Translations under genes and position numbers: made by a program
Part shown: piece by piece, positions 36,226-45,035 of the stretch
Layout: every line of letters starts with the position of its first letter
Numbering within the stretch: the first letter of the stretch is position 1
Notes under the pieces: generated by a model
What the model was told of the DNA's origin: nothing
What the model saw: only the letters and a program-made list of their open reading frames with translations
Database searches by the model: none
Assembly: GCA_027067055.1 (NCBI GenBank)
Contig: JAMOMK010000071.1
Location: 46,665-110,664 of the forward strand
Direction: 5' to 3'
Length of the DNA: 64,000 nucleotides
Source of the DNA: Lysobacterales bacterium
GTDB taxonomy: Bacteria; Pseudomonadota; Gammaproteobacteria; Xanthomonadales; Marinicellaceae

Positions 36226-37167
36226 TTATTTTATCCCAAACTTTTCATCAACAGGTGCGTTGTCTGTTTGTGTCGAATCAGTTATGGTTTGTGTTTGTAA
36301 TGCTTTGAGTTGTTGAACAATGTCTTGCGCATGGACAGGGTATTGATTGGATAGTGTTGTTGTCAAGCTGCTTATGGTTGATTGCCATTGTTCTTGGTTG
36401 TTTGTTTCTAGTGCAAGTTCTAACAAATCAAACTGTTTTAAAATAGCATATAAAGGTGTCATACTTTGTTTGGTTTCTAGTGTTTTTTCTATCTTTTTAA
36501 CAACCACCAATTTTTCATACCAAGCCCCTTCTTTTTTTGGCTCTTGTTTGGTTTTTTCGACGGGTCCAACTTCTGGCTTTAGTTGTGAGGTTTGGATGGC
36601 GAGTTGAATGAGTTGTGCCTTGATTTTAGGGTGATTATTGGTTTTTTGCAGTTGAGCGGGTTGTTGGCTCTGTTTTCCAAGGCTTGTTTGTAAACCAGCA
36701 AGTTTAGTATTAACCTCTTGGTTTTGAGTATTCAAAGCATCAACTCGTAAGCTTAGTTGCTCAATCAAGTCTTGTTGTTTTGTTATTTTTTGCTCGAGTT
36801 CAGCAAGCTTTTGGTTTTCTACTGGGGGTGTTTGTTCAGGAATTTGTTCAAGAGTTTGCTCTGGGGACTGTTCAACAACTGCAATTTCTTTTTTTTCTAC
36901 TGGTTTTTCAAGCATTGGTGCTATGACTTGTTCTTGGCTTGATGTTGTGATCTCTTTCTTTACATCATTTTTTTCATCTGTATTATTAGCAAGCTCTTGG
37001 GTTGTAGGTTTTTCACTTTCAAAACCATCAGAAACATTTTGAGCAGATAAATTGTTTGAAAACACAAATAAAAGAACTATGACCATAGACAGGCAGCGGT
37101 ACAAATGTTTAATTAGACTAAAATGGTGAATTTTCTTTTGTAAAGGTGTTGTTTCTCTTATAGTCAT
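36226..37167 (-). CDS. hemX: HemX-like membrane-anchored coiled-coil protein
   Basis: A 313-residue protein with one hydrophobic segment (CLSMVIVLLFVFSNNLSAQ, residues 24-42), a low-complexity Glu/Pro/Gln stretch, a coiled coil (KLAELEQKITKQQDLIEQLS, then LRVDALNTQNQEVNTKLAGL, residues about 117-160) and a C-terminal helical domain (WYEKLVVVKKIEKT, QLALETNNQEQWQSTI-type). Position immediately before hemY and the helical architecture fit HemX, but it is shorter than Escherichia coli HemX (about 390). hemC and hemD, which usually precede hemX, are not here. The assignment rests mainly on context. Confidence 0.7.
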   Translation of the reverse strand: MTIRETTPLQKKIHHFSLIKHLYRCLSMVIVLLFVFSNNLSAQNVSDGFESEKPTTQELANNTDEKNDVKKEITTSSQEQVIAPMLEKPVEKKEIAVVEQSPEQTLEQIPEQTPPVENQKLAELEQKITKQQDLIEQLSLRVDALNTQNQEVNTKLAGLQTSLGKQSQQPAQLQKTNNHPKIKAQLIQLAIQTSQLKPEVGPVEKTKQEPKKEGAWYEKLVVVKKIEKTLETKQSMTPLYAILKQFDLLELALETNNQEQWQSTISSLTTTLSNQYPVHAQDIVQQLKALQTQTITDSTQTDNAPVDEKFGIK

Positions 37168-37209
37168 AGTATTAAATGAGTGATAAATAATAGCATTATA
37201 CCTTAAACA

Positions 37210-38601
37210 ATGAATAAGACCTTAGAAAAAGATAAAAATCAAATCGCTGATTTGTTAAAAAATGCAACAAAACAAGCACTTGACTTTATTGAAAACATTG
37301 ATAACCGCTTTACTACGAGCCAACAAACAGCACTAAAAGAAATCGAAAAGCTTGCAGAACAAGGTGTTGGAACAAAACAAAGTTTGCATGATTTTATTCA
37401 AAAATACGATAAAATATTGGTGGCATCAACAGGTCCTCGTTATTGGGGGTTTGTCACGGGTGGCGCAACACCAGCAGCACTAGTTGGTGATTGGCTTGCC
37501 AGTGTTTATGATCAAAACACACAATCAATTAAAGGAGATGGTGACATTTCTGCGCAAATTGAATTTGAAACAATAGCCATGTTGTTGGATTTATTTGATT
37601 TACCAAAAGATTTTCTCGGTGGTTTTGTTACGGGCGCAACCATGTCAAATTTTACCTGTTTGGCAGTAGCACGACAATGGCTAGGTAAACAAAAAGGTTT
37701 TGATATTGCTAAAGAAGGCATGCGTACGGGCTTAAGTTTTTTTAGTGCCACACCACACTCATCTGCGATTAAATCATTGTCGATGCTGGGCGTGGGTAGC
37801 GACAACTTGGTTTTGGTCAACACCTTAGATGGAAGCCGTGAAGCAATAGACATCAATAACTTAGAAACACAAATCCAAATGATTGATGCCAAAGAATTTA
37901 TACTTATCTCAAGTGCGGGTACGGTTAACACGGTTGACTTTGATGACTTTAAAGCAATAGCCAAATTACGCGAAAAACACAACTTTTGGTGGCATATAGA
38001 TGCGGCCTTTGGTGGCTTTGCTGCTTGCTCACCTAAGCTTAATGGTTTATTAGAAGGGTGGCAAGATGCTGATAGTATCACTATTGATTGCCACAAGTGG
38101 TTGAATGTTCCTTATGAAAGTGCGATTTATTTTATTAAAGAAAAACACAAATTATTGCAAGTTGCCACATTCCAAAACTCGAATGCACCTTATTTGGGTG
38201 ACCCGTTGAAAAATTTTAATTACCTTAACTTTTTACCTGAAAACTCACGCAGACTGCGGGCACTACCTGCTTGGTTTACACTCAAAGCATATGGTAAAGA
38301 AGGATACCGAGAAATAGTTGAACGCAATGTGGAACTGACCAATAGCTTTGCAAAATTAATTAACAACCATGAGGCTTTTAAGGTATTAGCACCTATTCAC
38401 TTAAATACGGTGTGTTTTACTCTCAGTGATGAAAACAAAGATTCGGGAGAGTTTTTAAGTCGTTTGAATAAAACAAGAATTGTGTTTATGTCACCGACAG
38501 TTTTTGCTGGAAGAAAAGCCATTCGAGCGGCTTTTGTCAATTGGCGTACAACACAAAAAGACATTGAGTTAGCTTTTGTTGCAATGTTAAAATCATTATA
38601 G
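37210..38601 (+). CDS. PLP-dependent group II amino acid decarboxylase
   Basis: A 463-residue pyridoxal-phosphate enzyme of the glutamate/aromatic-amino-acid decarboxylase fold. Visible: GGFVTGATMSNFTCLAVARQ (phosphate-binding), FSATPHSSAIKSL with the ring-stacking His, HIDAAFGGFAACSP with the PLP-nitrogen Asp, and DCHKWLNVPYES with the Schiff-base Lys296. It resembles the broad bacterial pyridoxal-dependent decarboxylase group (including tyrosine, DOPA and aspartate types), so the substrate is open. It is divergent from the haem genes and 21 bases upstream of pgpA. Confidence 0.92.
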   Translation: MNKTLEKDKNQIADLLKNATKQALDFIENIDNRFTTSQQTALKEIEKLAEQGVGTKQSLHDFIQKYDKILVASTGPRYWGFVTGGATPAALVGDWLASVYDQNTQSIKGDGDISAQIEFETIAMLLDLFDLPKDFLGGFVTGATMSNFTCLAVARQWLGKQKGFDIAKEGMRTGLSFFSATPHSSAIKSLSMLGVGSDNLVLVNTLDGSREAIDINNLETQIQMIDAKEFILISSAGTVNTVDFDDFKAIAKLREKHNFWWHIDAAFGGFAACSPKLNGLLEGWQDADSITIDCHKWLNVPYESAIYFIKEKHKLLQVATFQNSNAPYLGDPLKNFNYLNFLPENSRRLRALPAWFTLKAYGKEGYREIVERNVELTNSFAKLINNHEAFKVLAPIHLNTVCFTLSDENKDSGEFLSRLNKTRIVFMSPTVFAGRKAIRAAFVNWRTTQKDIELAFVAMLKSL

Positions 38602-38622
38602 CCTTAGGACTTAGAGAAAATT

Positions 38623-39126
38623 ATGTCGGATAAAAAGTTTATCACACCACCAAAAGAAGTGGCACTTAAAACCACAGCAGGTTTTTTTGCTTTTGGTTTT
38701 GGCTCGGGATTAGCTCCTTTTGCCCCAGGTACATTTGGTACTTTAGCTGCCATTCCATTTTATTTGGTTTTGAAAGAATTCTCATGGCCGATGTATGCAT
38801 GGTTGGTTTTTATTGGTTTTGTTGTTGGGGTAAAACTGTGCAACGTCACAGGTGGTCGCCTGGGCGTTCATGATTATGGTGGCATTGTTTGGGATGAGTT
38901 TGTCGGTTTTTGGATAACCATGTTTTTGATTCCTTTTTCGTGGCAAAATTTGGTACTTGGCTTCATTGCTTTTCGGTTTTTTGACATTATAAAACCCTTT
39001 CCAATTGGCTGGCTGGATAAAAGGGTTTCTGGTGGTTTTGGCGTCATGATTGATGATGTCTTAGCTGGGGTTTACGGAATGCTAATTATGCTTTTGGCAG
39101 ATAAGTATATCCCTAGCTATTTTTAA
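38623..39126 (+). CDS. pgpA: Phosphatidylglycerophosphatase A
   Basis: PgpA dephosphorylates phosphatidylglycerophosphate to phosphatidylglycerol in the inner membrane. The 167 residues have the family blocks FGFGSGLAPFAPGTFGTLAAI, GVHDYGGIVWDEFVGFW, FRFFDIIKPFPIGWLD and GGFGVMIDDVLAGVYG (catalytic Asp/Glu). About four helices. It follows the decarboxylase closely and converges on the AEC transporter, with a four-base overlap of the two ends. In many relatives pgpA sits with thiL, which is not here. Confidence 0.97.
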   Translation: MSDKKFITPPKEVALKTTAGFFAFGFGSGLAPFAPGTFGTLAAIPFYLVLKEFSWPMYAWLVFIGFVVGVKLCNVTGGRLGVHDYGGIVWDEFVGFWITMFLIPFSWQNLVLGFIAFRFFDIIKPFPIGWLDKRVSGGFGVMIDDVLAGVYGMLIMLLADKYIPSYF

Positions 39127-40028
39127 AGTTTTAAAACATAAGCCCACAAAGGCAAGGTAATAAAAGAAAACAAAATGCCATAAGCAATCATAGCAGAAAC
39201 TAAACGCGGAGAAAGGTTGGCCATAATGGCTAAAGCTCCTGCCGAAATCATCGGTGGCATTGCCGCTTCAAAAACAGTCACTTTATAGATTTCATCATTC
39301 CACCCCAGTGCCATAAAAGCGAAAAAAGCAACAAGTGGCGCAACAATCATTTTGACCGATAAACCAACAACAAAGGAACGAATTTTACTGAATTCAACAC
39401 GTAAAACCAATTGAAAACCTACGGCAACCATAACAACAGGAATCAATGTTTTGGCAATAGGCGATAAGACATTAAAATAGCTTTGGGGTAAGTCAACCTT
39501 GAAAAGACATAAAGCGATAACAAAGCTGATGAAAGGAGGAAAGGAAACAATTTTTTTAATTATACCCGATGCACTTATTTTTTCAGAGTCTTCAGAGTAG
39601 ATAGCCAACACAATAGAACCATAAATAGCCAATGCAAAAAACGAACCAAACTGATCATACATAACAGCATAACCAACAGCCTCCTTGCCAAAGAAGGCTT
39701 CAACCATCGGAATACCTAAAAAAGAAGTATTGCCAAGAGGTGCAATCAGCAACAAAGCCCCTACAGTTTCCCTGTCCCATTTAAATAGTTTGGCAAAGAA
39801 TAACACAATAGCAGCCGAGACGACGAGCATCACCCAGGGCGTAATAGCAGTGACCAATAAGTTTGATGAAAACTCAAGCTTTGGTACATTAACTAAGACC
39901 AGGGCTGGTAAAGAAACGTAAATAACAAAAAGATTAAGCACTTGAGCTGTGTTTTCAGGAAATTTATTGGTGCTTTTAAGCGCAAAGCCTAAAACAATTA
40001 AACAAATAATAATAATAAAATTTTCCAC
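39123..40028 (-). CDS. AEC family transporter
   Basis: A 301-residue inner-membrane protein with about ten helices of the auxin efflux carrier family. Typical repeats: two five-helix bundles, the first with LNLFVIYVSLPALVLVNVPK and GNTSFLGIPMVEAFFG, the second ending with FEAAMPPMISAGALAIMANL. Bacterial AEC members export or import malate, malonate or other organic acids, and the substrate is not evident. Single leftward gene whose 158-base upstream gap is shared with the DUF937 gene. Confidence 0.93.
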   Translation of the reverse strand: MENFIIIICLIVLGFALKSTNKFPENTAQVLNLFVIYVSLPALVLVNVPKLEFSSNLLVTAITPWVMLVVSAAIVLFFAKLFKWDRETVGALLLIAPLGNTSFLGIPMVEAFFGKEAVGYAVMYDQFGSFFALAIYGSIVLAIYSEDSEKISASGIIKKIVSFPPFISFVIALCLFKVDLPQSYFNVLSPIAKTLIPVVMVAVGFQLVLRVEFSKIRSFVVGLSVKMIVAPLVAFFAFMALGWNDEIYKVTVFEAAMPPMISAGALAIMANLSPRLVSAMIAYGILFSFITLPLWAYVLKL

Positions 40029-40186
40029 AAAAACCCGTTAAATTTAAAGTAGGAGCATTTTACTGAATAAATACTGAATAAAGAACCTATAAGCTCTTTG
40101 GAATTAAACTTTGTTTACAAATCGACCTTAAAAAGGTGTGAAAATTATGTTAGGATAGTGTTTTTTAAACAAATGAGGAAAATCTT

Positions 40187-40804
40187 ATGAGCGGAATTAT
40201 GGATATGATAACCCAACAATTGGGTGGTAACGTGATGCAACAAATGGCTTCTAAACTTGGGGGCAATAGTGAGGGCGTACAACGTGCAACTGCGGCGGCG
40301 GTTCCAATGATTTTAGCAGCGATAAAACGCAACGCAGGATCAAGACAAGGAGCAGAGTCTCTAGCTAACGCATTAAACAAACACTCTGATGGTGGAATGT
40401 TAGGTGGTTTAGGTAGTTTGCTTGGCGGTGGAAGTGGTGGAAATGCTTCAATGATGCAAGAAGGTGGCAAGATTTTAGGTCATGTTTTTGGTGGAAAGCA
40501 AAACAATATGGCACAACAGCTGGGTCGAGCAACAGGAATTGGCGGCAAAGGAGCGGGAGACTTAATGTCCATGCTTGCACCAATGGTTATGGGAGCATTA
40601 GGCAAAGCTAAAGCCCAAAACAACATGGGTGTTAGCGGTTTACAAGACCTGCTTAATCAAGAGCACCAAACCATACAAAAACGTCAACCAAAACAGTTAG
40701 GTATGATTGAAGGTTTGCTAGATGCAGATGGTGATGGTGATGTTGACTTAAGTGATATCTTGAAAAAAGGTTCTGGCCTATTAGGTGGCTTCTTTAAACG
40801 TTAA
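40187..40804 (+). CDS. DUF937 family protein with dockerin-like calcium loop
   Basis: A 205-residue cytosolic protein of the DUF937/YidB-like group. The first half has the typical GIMDMITQQLGGNVMQQMAS and VQRATAAAVPMILAAIKRNA, followed by Gly-rich linkers (MLGGLGSLLGGGSGG). Near the C-terminus DADGDGDVDLSDILKKG is a single calcium-binding loop of the dockerin/EF-hand type. Function is unknown. An ATG with GAGGAAAATC upstream starts it. It is monocistronic and followed by a strong terminator at 40836-40858. Confidence 0.88.
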   Translation: MSGIMDMITQQLGGNVMQQMASKLGGNSEGVQRATAAAVPMILAAIKRNAGSRQGAESLANALNKHSDGGMLGGLGSLLGGGSGGNASMMQEGGKILGHVFGGKQNNMAQQLGRATGIGGKGAGDLMSMLAPMVMGALGKAKAQNNMGVSGLQDLLNQEHQTIQKRQPKQLGMIEGLLDADGDGDVDLSDILKKGSGLLGGFFKR

Positions 40805-40835
40805 AGGCACTCTTAAAAAATTGATTTGTAGAAAG

Positions 40836-40858
40836 GCCCACTATTTGTGGGCTTTTTT
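40836..40858 (+). terminator. Rho-independent terminator after the DUF937 gene
   Basis: GCCCAC and GTGGGC pair around a TATTT loop, followed by six Ts, 32 bases after the stop codon. Confidence 0.85.
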
Positions 40859-40939
40859 ATTCTCAAAATTAAGCCTCTTCAGTAATTTATTTCGAAATTC
40901 TTGTGTTAAACTAAAAACAAGACAAACTGACTAGAAAAT

Positions 40940-41407
40940 TTGAAATTCTTAAAGACTAAAACACTCACCCAAAACGATAAAACTCAACTGCTGGAGATGT
41001 GGCATGACCAATACCCTGAAACTTTAGCTTATAAAAGTATGCAGTCATTTGAGGATTATTTGATTAGTCTTAAGAACCCACAACATACGCTGGTTATAGA
41101 TGAAGACGGTGATGTAAAAGGGTGGTTGGCAAAAATGATTCGTGATAAAAAAGACTGGATTGCCATAATTTTAGATAAATCAATACAATTTCAAGGTTAT
41201 GGTTCAAAACTATTAGATAGGATTAAAGCACAAAGTGATGAAATTAATGCATGGGTTGTTGATCATGATAATTACAAAAAAGCAGACGGCAGCAACTACC
41301 ACTCACCTTTAAATTTTTATATTAAAAATGGATTTAAGGTGATTCCTGAGGAGCGCTTAGAGAAAACCAAAATAACAGCAGTAAAAATACAATGGCAAAA
41401 AAAATAA
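40940..41407 (+). CDS. GNAT family acetyltransferase
   Basis: A 155-residue cytosolic GNAT. The acetyl-CoA-binding motif A is IQFQGYGSKLLDRIKAQ (Q-x-x-G-x-G type) near residue 92, with the preceding strand WIAIILDKS and the later SPLNFYIKNGFKVIPEE. The frame opens with TTG at 40940, giving MKFLKTKTLTQNDKTQLLEM; no ATG gives a better fit, though Met20 is an alternative that would lose the first helix. The acceptor substrate is unknown. It overlaps the following lipoprotein gene by 16 bases. Confidence 0.85.
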   Translation: MKFLKTKTLTQNDKTQLLEMWHDQYPETLAYKSMQSFEDYLISLKNPQHTLVIDEDGDVKGWLAKMIRDKKDWIAIILDKSIQFQGYGSKLLDRIKAQSDEINAWVVDHDNYKKADGSNYHSPLNFYIKNGFKVIPEERLEKTKITAVKIQWQKK

Positions 41408-42237
41408 AACCAGCAATGCTTTTCTTATTTGTGCTTTTGTTTTCTTGCCACAAACCCAATCAACAAACTAATGCGATAGTTACCTTGAGTGACAAGGTTC
41501 AATCACTTCCTGAAGTTTATAAAGTTATTGATAAAACCATTAAAGAAATCAACACTTCACAACAGTACGATAACTTAATTCTTTTTGTACATGGACGAGG
41601 AAAGCACCCCGAAAAAGCTTTTAATAAACACTTGTTAGTAGACTTGGAAAAGGATTATTCGGCAAAAGTAATCATGTTTCATTGGCCTTCTTGGGAGGGT
41701 CGGTTTGCTTTTCCAACGCAAAAAGCCCGAAATTCTGCACAGGACTTTATCAAAGTTTTACTCGCATTTGACCAATACAAACAAGAAAACAAAACCAATG
41801 GAATTAAGTTTACTTTATTAACAAACAGCATGGGAAGTATAGTTTTAGAACAATCGATGCAAGATTATGACGGGCGCTTAGGTCTTCTTTTTGACACCCT
41901 TGTTATAAGCGCTCCAGCTTCTTCGGCAAAGAGCCATAAAAAATGGGTGGAAAAAATTAATTTTTCAGAATCTGTTTATATTACAATAAATAAAGAAGAC
42001 AAACTGCTGGGAAAATTAGGCATAAAACTAATTGGAAAAAGGTTGGGCAAAGGTCTGACCAGTCTTTTTGGCAATGATTTTAAAAAAGCGGACAATGTAC
42101 AGTATATTGATTTAACAGACTCACATTTGGCACACCGCTATTATTTGCATCGAGATTTAATTAATAAACCAGAGGCTTTGAGGTTTTATAATAAAGTTCT
42201 CAATGGGCTTACCTACTGTTATAATCCACCGCTTTGA
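41392..42237 (+). CDS. Lipoprotein alpha/beta hydrolase
   Basis: A 281-residue protein with a lipoprotein-like signal (IKPAMLFLFVLLFSCHKPNQ, lipobox Cys at about residue 19), so it is membrane-attached and periplasmic. The domain shows an alpha/beta hydrolase of the DUF900 kind: NLILFVHGRGKHPEKAF (oxyanion region), nucleophile elbow LLTNSMGSIVLEQS (Ser near 143), then PASSAKSHKKW and a His near the end (DSHLAHRYYLH). Substrate unknown. It overlaps the GNAT gene upstream; the rep gene begins 16 bases after its stop. Confidence 0.82.
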   Translation: MAKKIKPAMLFLFVLLFSCHKPNQQTNAIVTLSDKVQSLPEVYKVIDKTIKEINTSQQYDNLILFVHGRGKHPEKAFNKHLLVDLEKDYSAKVIMFHWPSWEGRFAFPTQKARNSAQDFIKVLLAFDQYKQENKTNGIKFTLLTNSMGSIVLEQSMQDYDGRLGLLFDTLVISAPASSAKSHKKWVEKINFSESVYITINKEDKLLGKLGIKLIGKRLGKGLTSLFGNDFKKADNVQYIDLTDSHLAHRYYLHRDLINKPEALRFYNKVLNGLTYCYNPPL

Positions 42238-42253
42238 TTATATAGATATACAC

Positions 42254-44242
42254 ATGCTCAACCCACAACAACAATCTGCAGTAAACTATTGCGATGGTGC
42301 TTTATTAGTATTAGCTGGAGCTGGTTGTGGCAAAACGCGTGTTATTACTGAAAAAATAGCCTATTTAATTAAAAGTAAAAAAGCCTCTCACCACACTATA
42401 TTTGCCATTACGTTTACCAATAAAGCTGCCAAAGAAATGGCGGAGCGTGCGGCAAAAATGGTTAGTTTGCCCGAAGTAGATGGAAAGCGTGAACGCCTTA
42501 ATATTTCCACCTTCCATTCACTGGGAATGCGCATTATTCGTGAAGAGATAAAACACACGCCTTACCGGTATGGCTTTAGTATTTTTGATTCATCAGAAAC
42601 ACACAACATTGTTAAAGACTTGCTACCAAAAGGATCTAAACGCGAACAAATAAACCAAGTGCAATGGCAAATATCTGCCTGGAAAAACGAAGGAAAAAGA
42701 GCCGATGAATTAGACACGCAGTTTCGATCGGCTCAAGTGGTTTATGAGCAATACCAACAACGATTGGTCGATTTCAATGCCTTAGATTTTGATGATTTAA
42801 TCTTACAAACACTCAACTTATTAGAAACAAATAACGAAGTCTTATCTCGTTGGCAAGAAAAAATGAAGTTTGTCTTAGTGGATGAATACCAAGACACCAA
42901 TGGTTCACAATATAGGTTGTTAAAAATGCTTGTAGGTAAACACCGTAACATTATTTGCGTGGGCGATGACGATCAATCCATTTATGGGTGGCGTGGAGCA
43001 CAAGCAGAAAATTTAGCGATTCTAAAACAAGACTTCCCTGAACTAAAAGTGGTGAAACTCGAACAAAACTACCGTTCCACCCAAACAATTTTGGGAGCCG
43101 CTCACGATGTCATAAAGAACAACCCTCATGAGTTTGAAAAAAAGCTGTGGAGCGACTTGGGTTCTGGTGATTTAATTAAAATTATGAAATTTGATTCACC
43201 AGAGGCTGAGGCACAACAACTGTGTGCCGAAATTAACTACCAACGCATTTTAAAGAAAAAAACTTACAGTGATTACGCTGTTTTATACCGCTCTAATCAT
43301 CAAGCCAAGTTAGTCGAACAAGTTTTTCGCACCAAAGATATTCCTTACGTGATGAGTGGTGGACGTTCTTTTTTTGATTTTAACGAAATCAAAGACTTGA
43401 TGGCTTATATTCGTTTATTGTGTAACCCAAAAGACAACTCTGCATTTTTGCGCATTGTTAATGTTCCACGTCGAGGCATCGGCTCAAGTTCGTTGGCAAA
43501 ACTAGCACAAGTAGCAGAATCAAAACACATCAGTTATTTTAAAGCCGCAGGCAATGATGAGGTTTTGTCAATACTGCCAACAAGAACCGCACAAAAACTT
43601 AAAGAATTTCAAATCAATATGACTAAATTACAGCACCAAGTTTTGGCGGACAACAATGCAGATAAAATAATTGATACTTTAGTCCATGATATTGACTATA
43701 TTGCATGGATAGCGCAAACATCAAAAGATAAAATCAGCAAACGCAACCGCACAAAGCTAGTGTTTGATTTTCAAAAATGGATACGCGCATTTACCGAAAA
43801 GAAAAACATGGGCTTAATAGATGTTGCTGCACAAATTACATTGCAAACCAATATGGAAGAAAAGAGCAATGATGACGCCGTACAAATGATGACCTTACAT
43901 GCAGCCAAAGGCTTGGAGTTTACCCACGTTTATATGGTTGGAGTGGAAGAAGGCATCTTACCGCACCGCAACTCGATTGAAGAAGAAACTGTCGAGGAAG
44001 AACGTCGTTTAATGTATGTAGGTATGACCCGAGCTATGCGAAACTTAAATATCTCCTATATCAAAAAACGCAAAAGTCGTTTTGGACAAGAAGACGAATG
44101 TGATACAGGCCCCAGTCGATTTTTAGATGAGTTGCCACAGAAGTATATCAGTGGTTATGGCATCGAACAAAAGGTGTCAGAAGCAGATAAGAAAAAGAAA
44201 AAACTCAGTCATTTAGCAGCCTTAAAAGCAATGCTAGATTGA
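42254..44242 (+). CDS. rep: ATP-dependent DNA helicase Rep
   Basis: Rep is a 3'-5' superfamily 1A helicase that clears protein roadblocks ahead of the replisome. From the ATG at 42254 (MLNPQQQSAVNYCDGALLVL) the protein has 662 residues, as expected for Rep (about 670) and shorter than UvrD; the longer frame upstream would add a non-conserved leader. Motifs: Walker A AGAGCGKTRVITEK, VDEYQDTNGSQY (motif II), DDQSIYGWRGA (III), LEQNYRST (IV), MTLHAAKGLEF (V) and YVGMTRAMRNL (VI). Identification is secure. Confidence 0.96.
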   Translation: MLNPQQQSAVNYCDGALLVLAGAGCGKTRVITEKIAYLIKSKKASHHTIFAITFTNKAAKEMAERAAKMVSLPEVDGKRERLNISTFHSLGMRIIREEIKHTPYRYGFSIFDSSETHNIVKDLLPKGSKREQINQVQWQISAWKNEGKRADELDTQFRSAQVVYEQYQQRLVDFNALDFDDLILQTLNLLETNNEVLSRWQEKMKFVLVDEYQDTNGSQYRLLKMLVGKHRNIICVGDDDQSIYGWRGAQAENLAILKQDFPELKVVKLEQNYRSTQTILGAAHDVIKNNPHEFEKKLWSDLGSGDLIKIMKFDSPEAEAQQLCAEINYQRILKKKTYSDYAVLYRSNHQAKLVEQVFRTKDIPYVMSGGRSFFDFNEIKDLMAYIRLLCNPKDNSAFLRIVNVPRRGIGSSSLAKLAQVAESKHISYFKAAGNDEVLSILPTRTAQKLKEFQINMTKLQHQVLADNNADKIIDTLVHDIDYIAWIAQTSKDKISKRNRTKLVFDFQKWIRAFTEKKNMGLIDVAAQITLQTNMEEKSNDDAVQMMTLHAAKGLEFTHVYMVGVEEGILPHRNSIEEETVEEERRLMYVGMTRAMRNLNISYIKKRKSRFGQEDECDTGPSRFLDELPQKYISGYGIEQKVSEADKKKKKLSHLAALKAMLD

Positions 44243-44279
44243 TGCGTGTCAGGAACAAGTACCCGCTTTAAATTTAACT

Positions 44280-45035
44280 TTAACTTCTAAAATATTTCTG
44301 GTTGGCATAAAACTTTTCATCTTGGTTTTTATACCAGCCAGGAATTCCTAAAACAGGTAATGGAAACAATTCACCCTTGTTAACCAACAGCTCATCAATA
44401 ACAACTTTAGATGAGATGAAATCATCGCACGCATCATTAATTTTAGGTAACAACAATGCTTTTGCGGTCATGCCAATATAAGGAAACATGTATTTTTCAT
44501 ACATGGCATGCCCAAAGGTTGTCACCTCTATATCACCATTTCCCCATGAGGTTTTATGTGTGATAAATAACTCATGCCATCTATGTTCTTTAATCAATTG
44601 ATGAATGTAGTCGTCTGCTTGAATAATGACTCCACACTCATCAAACAAAGTTAATAAATCACGTCGCACAGAGCGTAAGGAGCTTTTTTGTTGAGATTGT
44701 TCTTTATAGTGAATAGCATTTAAAGTGGTTTTGATTTTTGGAAAACTTAACCACGCCAAAGCATTAAAAAAGTCATGCCAATTATGATCGCGTGTAGCAA
44801 TTAATCCATGTAAATAAATGCGTTGTTCATAACCAAGATTTTTAAAAGGCAGGGACTCATCTTGACGAATAAACTGCAGAGGCTTATTGTTTAAATTTGT
44901 GGCACTTATGAAAAGGTTTAACTGATTGGCACAGGGCAAATGTTTTTCTTTTTTCTCATTAAATTTTGGCGCCAAAGAGTCAATTAATGCTGTAAAGGGT
45001 TGAAACATTAGTTGTTCTGATTTGGATACAAACAT
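44280..45035 (-). CDS. DUF3025 domain protein
   Basis: A 251-residue cytosolic protein whose central block YEQRIYLHGLIATRDHNWHDFFN and ALAWLSFPKIKTTLNAIHYKE match DUF3025. The second half contains HELFITHKTSWGNGDIEVTTFGHAMYEKYM, also a family feature. The function is not known. The stop of the upstream gene overlaps its ATG by one base, so it is co-translated with the SRPBCC/GyrI protein. It converges on rep. Confidence 0.85.
   Translation of the reverse strand: MFVSKSEQLMFQPFTALIDSLAPKFNEKKEKHLPCANQLNLFISATNLNNKPLQFIRQDESLPFKNLGYEQRIYLHGLIATRDHNWHDFFNALAWLSFPKIKTTLNAIHYKEQSQQKSSLRSVRRDLLTLFDECGVIIQADDYIHQLIKEHRWHELFITHKTSWGNGDIEVTTFGHAMYEKYMFPYIGMTAKALLLPKINDACDDFISSKVVIDELLVNKGELFPLPVLGIPGWYKNQDEKFYANQKYFRS

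Noticed and set aside
37512..38096. 194-codon frame antisense to the PLP decarboxylase
   Set aside because: Decarboxylase motifs on the plus strand are intact; the opposite frame has no domain or ribosome binding site.
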